15,233 bases of DNA from Verrucomicrobiota bacterium (GCA_023430825.1 JAEYYL010000111.1:1-15233); one strand, 5' to 3'. Positions 1-7,981 are shown, counted from the first letter of the stretch. Numbers and translations are program-made. Notes: a model not told the origin generated them from the sequence alone.

Positions 1-49
1 CATACAGAACCGCACCGGAAATCGCGAGTAGGGGCATCAGGGAAAGCAT
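1..49 (-). CDS. Possible N-terminus of a membrane or secreted protein, cut by left edge
   Basis: On the minus strand an ATG at 49 opens a frame that stays open to the window edge. It reads MLSLMPLLAISGAVLY, a hydrophobic stretch typical of a signal peptide or first membrane helix. A GGTGG lies a few bases upstream and could serve as a weak ribosome binding site. It follows the cytochrome gene by 112 nt on the same strand, so it could be the next gene of that operon. Only 16 codons are visible. The same frame is also open upstream of the ATG, so the start is uncertain, and I cannot exclude non-coding sequence. Confidence 0.27.
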   Translation of the reverse strand, partial: MLSLMPLLAISGAVLY

Positions 50-161
50 GAGACCACCATAGTTCGTTTTCCCAAAATGCGAGCGAGCTTTCAGGTATTT
101 CTCACTTCTTGACGCCTTTCTTACGAATCCCACGGAACTTTCCCCGCTGCGACCGCGCCCT

Positions 162-1061
162 CTACCGCACTCCCGTCTCAACCGCCCGCGTTCCCTGCAA
201 AAACGCCCACATTGCCTTCAGCTCCGTATCGTTCATCCCACCGAAAGCCCGCGGCATCACCTCGCTCAACGCCGTCCCGTCCGGTCGCTTGCCCGTCCGC
301 ATCGCGGCAATGAAATCCGCCTCGCTCCACCGCGCCAGCCGCCCCGACGCATGCGGGGTCAGATTCGCCGCGTGCGGCCAATCAGGCGGACCGATGTCGA
401 TCTTCCCGCCGGAAAAATTCGCGCCGTGGCAGCCCGTGCACGCATTCGCCACGTAGCGGCCATATTCCGCCGACACCGCAGGCGACACCACATCGGGCTT
501 CAGCCCCGCGTGATCGATTTCATCCGCCGCCAACTTGATCTTGCCCAAGGTCAACAAGACCCGCGCCACCGGACCGATCTTCAACGCCACCGACTCGCGA
601 TCGACCGGCGGGACCGATTTCAGATACGCAATCAAATCGCCCATATCGCCCTCCGTGAACGGTGCGTAATCGGTCGAAGGCATCAGAAAAAGCCCGCGCC
701 CGTCGCGCGCCACGCCATGTCGGATCGCCCGTTCCCAATCCGCATCGCGGTAGTCCGCCGGCAACCCACCGCGTCCCCGCGTCAAATTCGGCCCGTGCCA
801 CCGCCCCATCGCCGGATCGTCGATCACTTTCGCGCCGCCCATGTCCGACCCATGACAATCCGCACAGCCGCGCGTCCGCGCGAGATGCTCGCCGTGCGCA
901 ATCGCCTCCACGCCCGCCGACACCGTCGTCCCCTGCACAGTGACCTCATGGGTCTTCGCCAGCTTCGCCCGGCTGACCGCGTAAACCGAAGCGGCCGCAA
1001 TCGCCATAATCACCACCAATCCCCCGACCCCGTAGCCGAGCACCTTAAGAAGTTTAAGCAT
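162..1061 (-). CDS. Membrane-anchored dihaem c-type cytochrome
   Basis: This is a 299-residue periplasmic electron-transfer protein held by an N-terminal membrane helix (about residues 7-29). Two cytochrome c domains follow. The first has CADCH at 66-70 with Met128 (FLMPSTD) as probable axial ligand. The second has CTGCH at 208-212 with Met269 (EVMPRAF). Each ends in the usual amphipathic helix (GDLIAYLKS; LKAMWAFLQ). The arrangement resembles the dihaem cytochrome subunits of alcohol/aldehyde dehydrogenases and similar respiratory donors, but no dehydrogenase is next to it, so the partner is unknown. I chose the ATG at 1061 because it begins directly with the hydrophobic segment. A GTG at 1085 would add eight residues. 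No Shine-Dalgarno is seen at either. It is transcribed divergently from prfC. Confidence 0.93.
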   Translation of the reverse strand: MLKLLKVLGYGVGGLVVIMAIAAASVYAVSRAKLAKTHEVTVQGTTVSAGVEAIAHGEHLARTRGCADCHGSDMGGAKVIDDPAMGRWHGPNLTRGRGGLPADYRDADWERAIRHGVARDGRGLFLMPSTDYAPFTEGDMGDLIAYLKSVPPVDRESVALKIGPVARVLLTLGKIKLAADEIDHAGLKPDVVSPAVSAEYGRYVANACTGCHGANFSGGKIDIGPPDWPHAANLTPHASGRLARWSEADFIAAMRTGKRPDGTALSEVMPRAFGGMNDTELKAMWAFLQGTRAVETGVR

Positions 1062-1147
1062 GGCGCGACGTTTCGAGCAGTTCACCCACCCTGAAGCAAT
1101 TTTTTCCTCTTCCCTCGCCGCACCCCTCCCCGTTTGCTGACCGACCG

Positions 1148-1209
1148 TCCTTCGTCTCCGTCCTCCGTCCTCTGTCCTCCGTCCTCTGTCCTCTGTCTTC
1201 CGTCCTCCG
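1148..1209. repeat. 7-bp tandem repeat array (TCCTCYG) in the cytochrome/prfC gap
   Basis: Seven consecutive heptamers run from 1161 to 1209, in the order TCCTCCG, TCCTCTG, TCCTCCG, TCCTCTG, TCCTCTG, TCTTCCG, TCCTCCG. They are preceded by TCCTTCG (1148-1154) and a 6-nt shortened unit (1155-1160). The units differ mainly at one C/T position. The array ends 7 nt before the GTG start of prfC and fills about 40% of the 155-bp gap between the two divergent start codons. One strand is pure pyrimidine apart from one G per unit. The complementary strand repeats GGAGGA-like purine motifs. Confidence 0.9.
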
Positions 1210-1216
1210 CCTCACC

Positions 1217-2887
1217 GTGTCTCCCGCCCAAGAAATCGCCCGCCGCCGCACCTTCGCGATCATCTCGCACCCCGACGCCGGCAAGACGACGCTCACCGAA
1301 AAGTTCCTGCTCTACGGCAACGCGATCCACCTCGCCGGCACCGTCACCGCCCGCAAGAACCAGCGCGCCACCGCCTCCGACTGGATGGAACTCGAGAAAC
1401 AGCGCGGCATTTCCATCAGCTCGACCGTTCTCCAATTCGACTACACCGGCTACGCGGTCAACCTCCTCGACACCCCCGGTCACAAGGACTTCTCAGAAGA
1501 CACCTACCGCGTTCTCACTGCGGTCGACGCCGCCCTCATGGTGATCGACGCCGCGAAAGGCGTCGAAGCGCAGACTCGCAAGCTCTTCGAGGTCTGCCGC
1601 CGCCGCGGCGTTCCGATCTTCACCTTCATGAACAAGTGCGACCGCCCCACGCGCAACGCACTCGAACTGCTCGACGAACTCGAGCAGGTCCTCGGCCTCC
1701 AATCCTGTCCCGTCGTCTGGCCGCTCGGCAACGGCCCGTCCTTCCGCGGTGTATTCGATCGGCGGACACGCCAGGTCCACCTCTTCGAGCGCACGCCCGG
1801 CGGCAAATACCAGGCCCCCGTCGAGGTCACCTCGCTCGACGATCCGCACGTCCGCGAAAAACTCGACGACTACACCTACGAGCAGGTGAAGGAACAGCTC
1901 GAGATGCTCGACGGCGCCGGCCATCCATTCGATCTCGCCGCCGTTCGCGCCGGCCAGCAGACGCCCGTTTACTTCGGCAGTGCAGTCAACAATTTCGGCA
2001 TCCAGCTCCTCCTCGACGGTTTCCTCAAGGACTCCGTCCCGCCCGCTCCGCGGCGATCGGTAAAAACTGGAGCCGCGACGACGCCGTCGCGCCCTGCCCC
2101 CATCGAACTTTCCGCCGCTCCCGAAGAGAAGACGCTCATCCCCGTCACCCACCCGAAATTCTCCGCCTTCGCCTTCAAGATTCAGGCGAACATGGACCCG
2201 AAGCACCGCGACCGCATCGCGTTTGTCCGCATCTGCTCCGGCAAGTTCGAGCGCGACATGACCGTCATCCATCAGCGCACCGGCAAGACGATGCGCCTCT
2301 CCTCGTCGCACAAACTCTTCGGCCAGGAACGCGAAACCGTCGACGAAGCCTGGCCCGGCGACGTCATCGGCCTCGTCGGCCACAGCGATTTTCACATCGG
2401 CGACACGCTCACCGAGGACAAATCCATCCTCTTCGACGAAATCCCGCGCTTCCCGCCCGAGGTCTTCACGTTCATCTCGAACCCGAATCCCTCCGACGCC
2501 AAAAAATTCCGCGCGGGCCTCGACCAGCTCCTGCAGGAGGGCGTCGTCCAATCGATCACGCTCCGCGCCGGCATGACGACCGCCACGCTGCTCGCGGCCG
2601 TCGGCGTGCTGCAATTCGAGGTCGTGCAATTCCGCCTCGAAAGCGAATACAACGCCGCCTCGCGCCTCGATCCCGCGCCATGGACGCTCATGAAGTGGAT
2701 GGCGCCGGCGGACGCGTCGGCGAAGTTACCCGATACGTCCACGTTCGTCGTCGCGAGCGGCGTCGCCTTCGGCACCGACAAACTCGACCAACCGGTCGCG
2801 CTTTTCCCGAACGAATGGACGATGCGCTACTTCCTGGAAAAGAATCCCGGCGTAAAACTCCACGCTCTTCCCCTCGAGCAAACCTGA
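1217..2887 (+). CDS. prfC: Peptide chain release factor 3 (RF3)
   Basis: RF3 is the translational GTPase that removes RF1/RF2 from the ribosome after termination. The GTPase domain shows the P-loop SHPDAGKTT (17-25), the switch I RGIS (63-66), DTPGHKDFSEDTYR (from 85) and NKCD (139-142). The SHPDAGKT form and FSEDTYR separate RF3 from EF-G and EF-Tu. The middle domain keeps FKIQANMDPKHRDR and the C-terminal domain keeps VGVLQFEVV, both highly conserved in RF3. At 556 residues it is longer than the E. coli protein (529). The extra length is mostly a Pro/Ala-rich linker at about 274-305, between the GTPase domain and domain II. The start is GTG at 1217; MSPAQEIARRRTFAIISHPD fits the family N-terminus. 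No Shine-Dalgarno is visible, and a heptameric array takes its place. Confidence 0.97.
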   Translation: MSPAQEIARRRTFAIISHPDAGKTTLTEKFLLYGNAIHLAGTVTARKNQRATASDWMELEKQRGISISSTVLQFDYTGYAVNLLDTPGHKDFSEDTYRVLTAVDAALMVIDAAKGVEAQTRKLFEVCRRRGVPIFTFMNKCDRPTRNALELLDELEQVLGLQSCPVVWPLGNGPSFRGVFDRRTRQVHLFERTPGGKYQAPVEVTSLDDPHVREKLDDYTYEQVKEQLEMLDGAGHPFDLAAVRAGQQTPVYFGSAVNNFGIQLLLDGFLKDSVPPAPRRSVKTGAATTPSRPAPIELSAAPEEKTLIPVTHPKFSAFAFKIQANMDPKHRDRIAFVRICSGKFERDMTVIHQRTGKTMRLSSSHKLFGQERETVDEAWPGDVIGLVGHSDFHIGDTLTEDKSILFDEIPRFPPEVFTFISNPNPSDAKKFRAGLDQLLQEGVVQSITLRAGMTTATLLAAVGVLQFEVVQFRLESEYNAASRLDPAPWTLMKWMAPADASAKLPDTSTFVVASGVAFGTDKLDQPVALFPNEWTMRYFLEKNPGVKLHALPLEQT

Positions 2888-2897
2888 TTTCCGCGTC

Positions 2898-2918
2898 GCA
2901 CGGGCACCCTGCCCGTGC
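2898..2918. repeat. REP-like perfect hairpin after prfC
   Basis: A perfect 9-bp inverted repeat (GCACGGGCA / TGCCCGTGC) with a 3-nt CCC loop starts 11 nt after the prfC stop. Only two T residues follow the stem, so it is a poor intrinsic terminator. A palindrome of this kind in a short intergenic gap is typical of dispersed repetitive extragenic elements or an mRNA 3'-end stabiliser. Only one copy lies in this window, so its status as a repeat is inferred. Confidence 0.5.
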
Positions 2919-2970
2919 TTCCCCGTCCATGTCGGGCGAACTCTCCCGACCCCGCCCGCATTCCCCCGCG

Positions 2971-3558
2971 ATGCTGCCCCGTTCGACGTCCGCCCCGCGC
3001 CCGAAATTCTTCGCCACCCCCGCCGCTTTCCGCGCATGGCTCGAACAGAACCATGCAGCGAGAACCGAACTCTGGGTCGGTTACTATAAAAAAGCCTCCG
3101 GCCGCGGCGGCATGGTTTATCGTGAAGCCCTCGACGAAGCGCTTTGCTACGGCTGGATCGACGGTCTCGTGAAGTCGATCGACGCCGGCCGCTACATGCA
3201 GCGCTTCACGCCGCGCCGTCTCGGCAGCATTTGGAGCAACATCAACGTCGCCCACGTCGCCCGCCTCAGCGCCGCCGGCCGCATGCAGCCCGCCGGGCTC
3301 GCCGCCTTTGCCGCACGTCAAGCATCGAAAACCGGCATCTACGCCTTCGAGCAGCGTCCCGAGAAATTTCCCGCCACGCTCGAAAAAATCTTCCGCGCCA
3401 ACCGCATCGCGTGGATCTTCTGGCAAACGCAGCCGCCCGGCTACCGCCGCACCGCGATCTGGTGGGTGATCAGCGCAAAACAAGAAGCCACTCGCGAACG
3501 CCGCCTCGCGCGACTGATCTCGTTTTGCTCCGCCGGAAAGCGGCTCGACGCCGGTTAG
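2971..3558 (+). CDS. YdeI/OmpD-associated family protein
   Basis: This 195-residue soluble protein of the YdeI/OmdA-like family has an N-terminal half that matches the family closely. It has KFFATPAAFRAWLEQNH near 12-28, ELWVGYYKK (33-41), then EALCYGWIDG (56-65), RFTPRR (78-83) and SIWSNIN (86-92). The C-terminal part has a short basic YdeI-type end. Related proteins have been linked to tolerance of cationic peptides or bacteriocins, but the biochemical role is unknown and the annotation 'bacteriocin protection' should be held loosely. I chose the ATG at 2971 because conserved sequence begins about ten residues later; an ATG at 2929 would add 14 residues. It lies 83 nt after prfC on the same strand and may be read from the same transcript. 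The frame stays open far upstream through prfC, but that part is only an overlapping shadow. Confidence 0.88.
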   Translation: MLPRSTSAPRPKFFATPAAFRAWLEQNHAARTELWVGYYKKASGRGGMVYREALDEALCYGWIDGLVKSIDAGRYMQRFTPRRLGSIWSNINVAHVARLSAAGRMQPAGLAAFAARQASKTGIYAFEQRPEKFPATLEKIFRANRIAWIFWQTQPPGYRRTAIWWVISAKQEATRERRLARLISFCSAGKRLDAG

Positions 3559-3704
3559 CCGCTCCCCCGGCGTTTTGCCGCACGCTCTATTCCCGAACGC
3601 ACTTCCCTTCGCACTCGGCCCGACGCGGGGAACCGCTTGCCCGGACTCCCCCGCCTTTCCTTCGTTCGCTCAGCGAGATGCCGCGACGCTCGCAAAGCCT
3701 CCGC
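3559..3704. other. Gene-free gap between convergent genes
   Basis: This 146-bp stretch lies between the stop codons of the YdeI-like gene (plus) and the Ig-domain gene (minus). I see no credible reading frame, no strong terminator stem with a T-run and no repeat. Confidence 0.6.
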
Positions 3705-5870
3705 TCAATCGGTTTCGATCACCACCGAGTCGGTCACGTCCGCTTCGTTGCGTTCGATCCTCCCCGCATTGGCCTGAGCCGGCAACTCCACCGCGTGAGA
3801 GGTGATGCCGGCGGCCATCACCACCTTCGCGGCGCTGCCGATCCGCACTGCCCGCGCGTTGGACTGCTCGAGATTTCCGCCCGTGATTCGAATCTCTCCG
3901 GTCTGCTCGAGTTCGCCCGTCACCAGCACCGGGGTCGCATCGTCCCGCGCATTGAGTTCATGCAGGTAAACCGGACCAGCGAATCGCACGGCGGGCGCAA
4001 ACAATCCCGTGTGGCCCGCCACCGCATAGAACCGCGCGTTGGCGGCGCGCACCCCGCCAAATCGTCCGGTCGGACTGCTGATCGTGATCAATGCTACATC
4101 GGCGACGCCATCGTAGCTTTCGCCCATATTGAACAACGGACTCCCGTTGTTCGCCGGTTTGTTCGTATCGTCGATCGGCTTGGTCATGTCGTATCCGCCC
4201 GTCGGATCGAACGCCGTCATTCGTCCCACCGTGAAGATACTCACATTGCTCGTCTCGTCGGCGCCGGTGATCGTGATCGTCGCGTGGCCCTTCATGTAGT
4301 CGACGGACTGGTTGTATTTGACGGGATTCGCCGGAAGCGCATCGGCCGCCAAACTGATCGCAAGCGTGCCCGCGCCCGAAAACTCGATCTGCACGATATC
4401 GTCGTTTAAATCGACGAACGATGTCCGCGTCACCTCTCCGGCATCCGCCGTCACCGTTGCGGCGGCTCCGGTCAGCAGGACCTGATCGTATTTGTTTCCG
4501 TTGGGATGAACAATGTCGTCATCGAATTCATATGCCTCGCCGGCCGCTTTCACCGTTGACGCCAGGCCGAGCGTGGCGGACTCGCTGTCACTGACCCGGC
4601 CACCCGCGGTCAGCCTGAGATGATACGCGCCCGCGTCAGCCGGCTGCACGTCGTCCAGCGTGAGATCGCGGCTCGTTGCCCCGTCGATCGGTCGGTTGTT
4701 GAAATACCATTGATACGTCGGCGTCGCGCCGGGCACCTCGCTCAACGTCACCGAAAACGTCGCCGAATCGCCTGCCGCCACCAACAGAGATTCGGGCGAG
4801 GTGAGGAGCGTCACCGCGTCGCCCTGCCTCAGCATATAGGCCACCTCGGTCTCGGCCCCGTTCAAGAGGTTGAAGGGAACAGATCCACTATCGGGATTCT
4901 TGCTACGGAACGCCCCCACCGCCCCGTCCCCCCCGAAATACACCAAGTCTCCATTGCCCATCTGAATCGCTCGCCCGTCATGCTTCTCCAGAACCCGGTC
5001 GATTTGCCATTCGTCATCCTGATACAACACACCGCCACTCGATGTCGCACTGCGACCAAGCTCGCGGTCGCCCACGGCCACGAAGAGCGTCGTGTTAAAG
5101 GAGCCGTCCTCGCTGTCTCCGCCGAGAAACCGATAACCGCCGGCGGTGGCCAGGCCGACATACTCATTCACTTCCGTCAGATAGTCCTCATCGAATCCCG
5201 CGCCGTTGCTCACACCCAGGCTGATTCCGCGCACGCTCTCGTAGGTCCCCGTCCACCCGCCCGGATTGGCCGCGGGTAACGGCGCACGGGTGAGCACCGC
5301 TCGATGGCTTTCGAAGTTGAACAAGGTCCCCTCCGACCCTTCCGACGGTCTCATCACCGCCTCCGCGTGCTGAAACAGCAGCGTCGTCGCATTGACGACA
5401 TAAATTCCCGTTCGCTGATGGACCAGGAGCTGTTCGTCCTCTTCGTGGGGGAATTCGTCGCCATAACCAAAAAAATCGCCGTCCTGCGTGAAACTCAATT
5501 CCAACACCGCCGATTGCTCGCCCGAGAATGTCAGTCGGTAGTCGCCTCCGCCCAGACTCGCGATCGTCATCATGCCGTTCCAATCCGTGGTGGTGATTTC
5601 CGCCGGAACGGCCTCCGCCACCGTGGCGAGCCCTTTGACATGCCACATCCCGGTGATCTCCTGGGCCTGGGCACCGAACGTCATCAGCAGGAACCCCACG
5701 AGAAAAGCCACAGCCCGCCCACCGAGTCCCGGAGCCGTTTTCGTCCACGCGACGTGGACAGCCGCGGGCTGCGCCGACGAGGTCGTATGACCGGCATTTC
5801 GTTCCGCTCCCGCCGATGAGCGCGTGTCTCGCTGCCAGGACCGATCGACCTTTATGTGTGTGTGTTTCAT
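3705..5870 (-). CDS. Large secreted protein with one immunoglobulin-like domain
   Basis: This 721-residue exported protein probably acts at the cell surface or outside the cell. The N-terminus has an unusually long polar region (1-52), then a hydrophobic core (53-65), and a likely signal peptidase site after AQA (67-69). Residues 70-350 are a beta-rich region I do not recognise. Residues 357-436 are an Ig-like domain with the core YQWYFN (W388) and DLTLDDVQPADAGAYHLRL (DAGAY at 412-416). Residues 440-721 are Gly/Ala/Thr-rich and beta-predicted, without a clear sorting signal; the protein simply ends VVIETD. Proteins of this plan are common in Verrucomicrobiota, often beside PEP-CTERM proteins. 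I chose the ATG at 5870 because longer starts would overlap the upstream gene. No Shine-Dalgarno is visible. It lies 65 nt after the PEP-CTERM gene, so the two are probably co-transcribed. Confidence 0.85.
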   Translation of the reverse strand: MKHTHIKVDRSWQRDTRSSAGAERNAGHTTSSAQPAAVHVAWTKTAPGLGGRAVAFLVGFLLMTFGAQAQEITGMWHVKGLATVAEAVPAEITTTDWNGMMTIASLGGGDYRLTFSGEQSAVLELSFTQDGDFFGYGDEFPHEEDEQLLVHQRTGIYVVNATTLLFQHAEAVMRPSEGSEGTLFNFESHRAVLTRAPLPAANPGGWTGTYESVRGISLGVSNGAGFDEDYLTEVNEYVGLATAGGYRFLGGDSEDGSFNTTLFVAVGDRELGRSATSSGGVLYQDDEWQIDRVLEKHDGRAIQMGNGDLVYFGGDGAVGAFRSKNPDSGSVPFNLLNGAETEVAYMLRQGDAVTLLTSPESLLVAAGDSATFSVTLSEVPGATPTYQWYFNNRPIDGATSRDLTLDDVQPADAGAYHLRLTAGGRVSDSESATLGLASTVKAAGEAYEFDDDIVHPNGNKYDQVLLTGAAATVTADAGEVTRTSFVDLNDDIVQIEFSGAGTLAISLAADALPANPVKYNQSVDYMKGHATITITGADETSNVSIFTVGRMTAFDPTGGYDMTKPIDDTNKPANNGSPLFNMGESYDGVADVALITISSPTGRFGGVRAANARFYAVAGHTGLFAPAVRFAGPVYLHELNARDDATPVLVTGELEQTGEIRITGGNLEQSNARAVRIGSAAKVVMAAGITSHAVELPAQANAGRIERNEADVTDSVVIETD
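5743..5759. repeat. Inverted repeat GTCCACG-cga-CGTGGAC inside the Ig-protein gene
   Basis: A perfect 7-3-7 inverted repeat lies in the signal-peptide region of the Ig-domain gene. Its half GCGACGTGGAC recurs at 6797-6807, and ACGTGGAC is also part of the palindrome at 6751-6768. It could be an additional operator site or a coincidence in GC-rich coding sequence. Confidence 0.35.
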
Positions 5871-5935
5871 GTGTGTGAAATTGTATTCGGGTTCGATCCC
5901 AAGCCGCTCCGCCACTTCTCCAAGCGCTCGAGCCG

Positions 5936-6643
5936 TTACGATCCGCTCGCCGGCACGTTCGCCCGGCGACGTCGCCATCCCACCGCCAAGGCCAACCCCA
6001 AGGCTCCCGCGCATGCCGCATACGTCGACGGCTCGGGAATCGCACTCGTCGCGATCGCGATCCGCGGCGCATCGAAGTAACTGTAGTTCGACCACGCCAC
6101 GGGATCGCCGGAAATCGTCCCACCGCCCGCGATCCCGATCAGCGTCCAACCGTTGTCCTCGTTCGAATACGTTCCTGTGTAGTCGTTCGTCAGCGACCAG
6201 TTCCACACTCCACTCGTCGGCGTCAGACCGAAGAAATACGCCTGATCCGTCGTTACCGTCACAGACGCGTTCGGGGTAAACGTGACAAGATCCGAGGCGC
6301 CGCCGATTGCCGAAAAGGAAAACTCTGCCACCGCCGGGCCCACCGGCAGCCCGTTGACATTGTCCGCCAGAAACAACTCCGCGTGCATCGCTCCTTCACT
6401 CGTGTGGCTCAACATCGCCGACACGCTGGCGAGGGAGAAGTCGCCCGGGGTGAAACTGCCCGGAAACCCGGTGGGCACACCGCCGACATAAAAACCGAAA
6501 CCATACCACGAGACATTTTCGCCCGCCGCTCCGAAGCTCAGGGCGTTGTCCCCCACGCCATCCAGCGTGCTCAGCTGCGTCTGCGCCTGAGCGGAAACGT
6601 GAAGGGCCGCAGCGAGAAGGATCAGTCGGTATTGGGTGGTCAT
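5936..6643 (-). CDS. PEP-CTERM sorting-domain surface protein
   Basis: This 235-residue exported protein carries the exosortase sorting signal at its C-terminus: PEPS at 203-206, a hydrophobic helix at about 208-222 and the basic cluster RRRR at 224-227. An N-terminal signal peptide (about 1-20, ending SAQA) is followed by a body with FYVGG...GSFTPGDFSLASVSAML, SSDLVTFTP-like strands and AYFFGLTP. This matches the 'choice-of-anchor' type of domain found in front of several sorting signals. After export, an exosortase (not in this window) would cleave the C-terminal signal, linking the protein to surface or exopolysaccharide-rich matrix. The start at 6643 begins directly with MTTQYRLILLAAALHVSAQA. 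It is the first gene of a two-gene minus-strand unit and is divergent from the luxR-type gene. Confidence 0.88.
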   Translation of the reverse strand: MTTQYRLILLAAALHVSAQAQTQLSTLDGVGDNALSFGAAGENVSWYGFGFYVGGVPTGFPGSFTPGDFSLASVSAMLSHTSEGAMHAELFLADNVNGLPVGPAVAEFSFSAIGGASDLVTFTPNASVTVTTDQAYFFGLTPTSGVWNWSLTNDYTGTYSNEDNGWTLIGIAGGGTISGDPVAWSNYSYFDAPRIAIATSAIPEPSTYAACAGALGLALAVGWRRRRANVPASGS

Positions 6644-6750
6644 GAGAGGAAGTCCTGCAGGCTTTCGTCATCCCGGCCCTGCGCCCCTTCTGACGCGTCG
6701 AACAGACGAGATGTCGCCCCGGGTTTTAACGCGCCGCGCCGCCGCCGACC

Positions 6751-6768
6751 ATACGTGGACCCACGTAT
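6751..6768. promoter_or_regulatory. Operator-like palindrome between PEP-CTERM and luxR-type genes
   Basis: ATACGTGGACCCACGTAT is a perfect 8-2-8 inverted repeat in the 276-bp gap between the divergent starts at 6643 and 6920. A further ACGTGGAC half-site lies at 6800-6807. Dyad symmetry of this length and position fits a dimeric DNA-binding protein such as the adjacent LuxR-type regulator. That link is an inference. I find no convincing sigma-70 promoter for either gene. Confidence 0.5.
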
Positions 6769-6919
6769 TGACTCTCGCGATTTACCTTTGCAGGTCGCGA
6801 CGTGGACCGTTTTATGCAGTTAGCCCTCAGCCGTTTGAGCCCTCGCCCTCTCGTGCGATTCCTCGAGCCACGGCTCCTTTCCCGCCGATCCACCGCTTTC
6901 CCGCTTCCCGCTGTCGTTC

Positions 6920-7981
6920 ATGCGCCTTTCCCACCGAGACTTCGCCCGGCTGGAAATCGCGCTCGGCAAATTATACGAAGCCACGTCGGTCCGCACCCTT
7001 CACCACCGTGTGATGGAGGTTGCCGCCGGACTCATCGGCAACACGTGGGTGTCCTACAATGAAACCGCTTCGATCGGCAGCGGCGGCGGGCTGTCGCTCA
7101 GCGAACCTCACGCGCCTTCCGATCACCTCTCCCTCTATCCGCTGCTTTACACCCTCTGGCACGAACATCCCGTTCTGACGACCGACCCGAGCCGGCGCTC
7201 GATTGCCCTGAGTTTCGCCGATTGCCTGCCCCGGCGAAAGGTTGAGCGCCTCGCGCTCTACAACGAATACTATCGCAAGGTCGGCACCGCCGATCAGCTC
7301 GTCCTCATGCTCGGCATCCGCCCGGGCGTCACCATGCGTTGCGTTTCCATCAGTCGCGACCGCGCGGGCTTCGCCGAGCGCGACCGTGTCCTGCTCTCCC
7401 TGCTTCGCCCCCATTTTGAACGGGCGCATCGCAACGCCTCGCTTTTCGAGGACCTCAACGCCGGCCGCGCCCTCCTCGCGATCGATCCCAACGGATGCAT
7501 CGAATACATGACCGACGACGCCGCCCAACGGCTCCACTCCGCTTTCGGCAGCGGCTATCGCGAAGGCGCCCACGCCCCCATCCTCCTGCGCGAATGGCTC
7601 CGCGCCCAGTTGCCCGGCGCCGCCTCCTACTTCGAACCGCTTCACCTCCCCGTGCGGCACGGCTTGGTCTCCCTGCGGGTCGCACATCGCACCGAGTCGC
7701 GCACCGTCGTGCTCCTCGAAAAAAGCGCCGGATATGCCGACGACGGCTGGCCGCGACTGACGCCGCGCGAGCGCGAAGTCATCGCCTGGATCGCTCACGG
7801 CAAATCCAATCCGGAAATCGGCATCATCCTCGAACTGCGACCCCGAACCGTCGAAAAACACGTGGAAAACATTCTCGCGAAGCTCTCCCTCGAGAATCGC
7901 GCCACCCTCATGCTCGCCGCCCTCGAACGCGGATTCCGCCCCGCCGACGCACCCCCTCAACCCGGGAGCCATTCCACATGA
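6920..7981 (+). CDS. LuxR-type transcriptional regulator
   Basis: This is a 353-residue DNA-binding regulator. The C-terminal helix-turn-helix (280-340) is a textbook LuxR/GerE domain: LTPREREVIAWIAHGKSNPEIGIIL, then RPRTVEKHVENILAKL and NRATL. The N-terminal 270 residues have no receiver Asp, so this is not a phospho-response regulator. They look like a sensory region, possibly GAF-like at 20-165. A PAS-like segment may follow (FEDLNAGRALLAIDPNGCIEYM, about 176-197). The ligand is unknown. The start ATG at 6920 gives MRLSHRDFARLEIALGKLYE, a good helix start, with no Shine-Dalgarno. Its stop overlaps the hydrolase start (ATGA), so the two are translationally coupled. It is divergent from the surface-protein pair and may regulate it. 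Confidence 0.9.
   Translation: MRLSHRDFARLEIALGKLYEATSVRTLHHRVMEVAAGLIGNTWVSYNETASIGSGGGLSLSEPHAPSDHLSLYPLLYTLWHEHPVLTTDPSRRSIALSFADCLPRRKVERLALYNEYYRKVGTADQLVLMLGIRPGVTMRCVSISRDRAGFAERDRVLLSLLRPHFERAHRNASLFEDLNAGRALLAIDPNGCIEYMTDDAAQRLHSAFGSGYREGAHAPILLREWLRAQLPGAASYFEPLHLPVRHGLVSLRVAHRTESRTVVLLEKSAGYADDGWPRLTPREREVIAWIAHGKSNPEIGIILELRPRTVEKHVENILAKLSLENRATLMLAALERGFRPADAPPQPGSHST

Noticed and set aside
103..161. Readthrough tail after the cytochrome TAG, ending in a Lys/Arg-rich KFRGIRKKGVKK
   Set aside because: It is in frame with the cytochrome and looks like a basic C-terminal tail. However, the cytochrome is complete without it, and 19 codons are easily open by chance.
1148..1209. CRISPR array
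   Set aside because: The units are 7 bp and contiguous with no spacers, so this is a simple tandem repeat.
1493..2629. Long minus-strand frame opposite prfC
   Set aside because: The coding strand is certainly prfC; the antisense product has low-complexity acidic composition only.
1636..2970. Upstream extension of the YdeI-like frame through prfC
   Set aside because: This part translates to Arg/Pro-rich sequence typical of an out-of-frame shadow; family similarity starts only after about 2995.
6768..6773. TTGACT as a -35 box for the luxR-type gene
   Set aside because: No -10-like hexamer lies 16-18 nt downstream; the sequence there is GC-rich.
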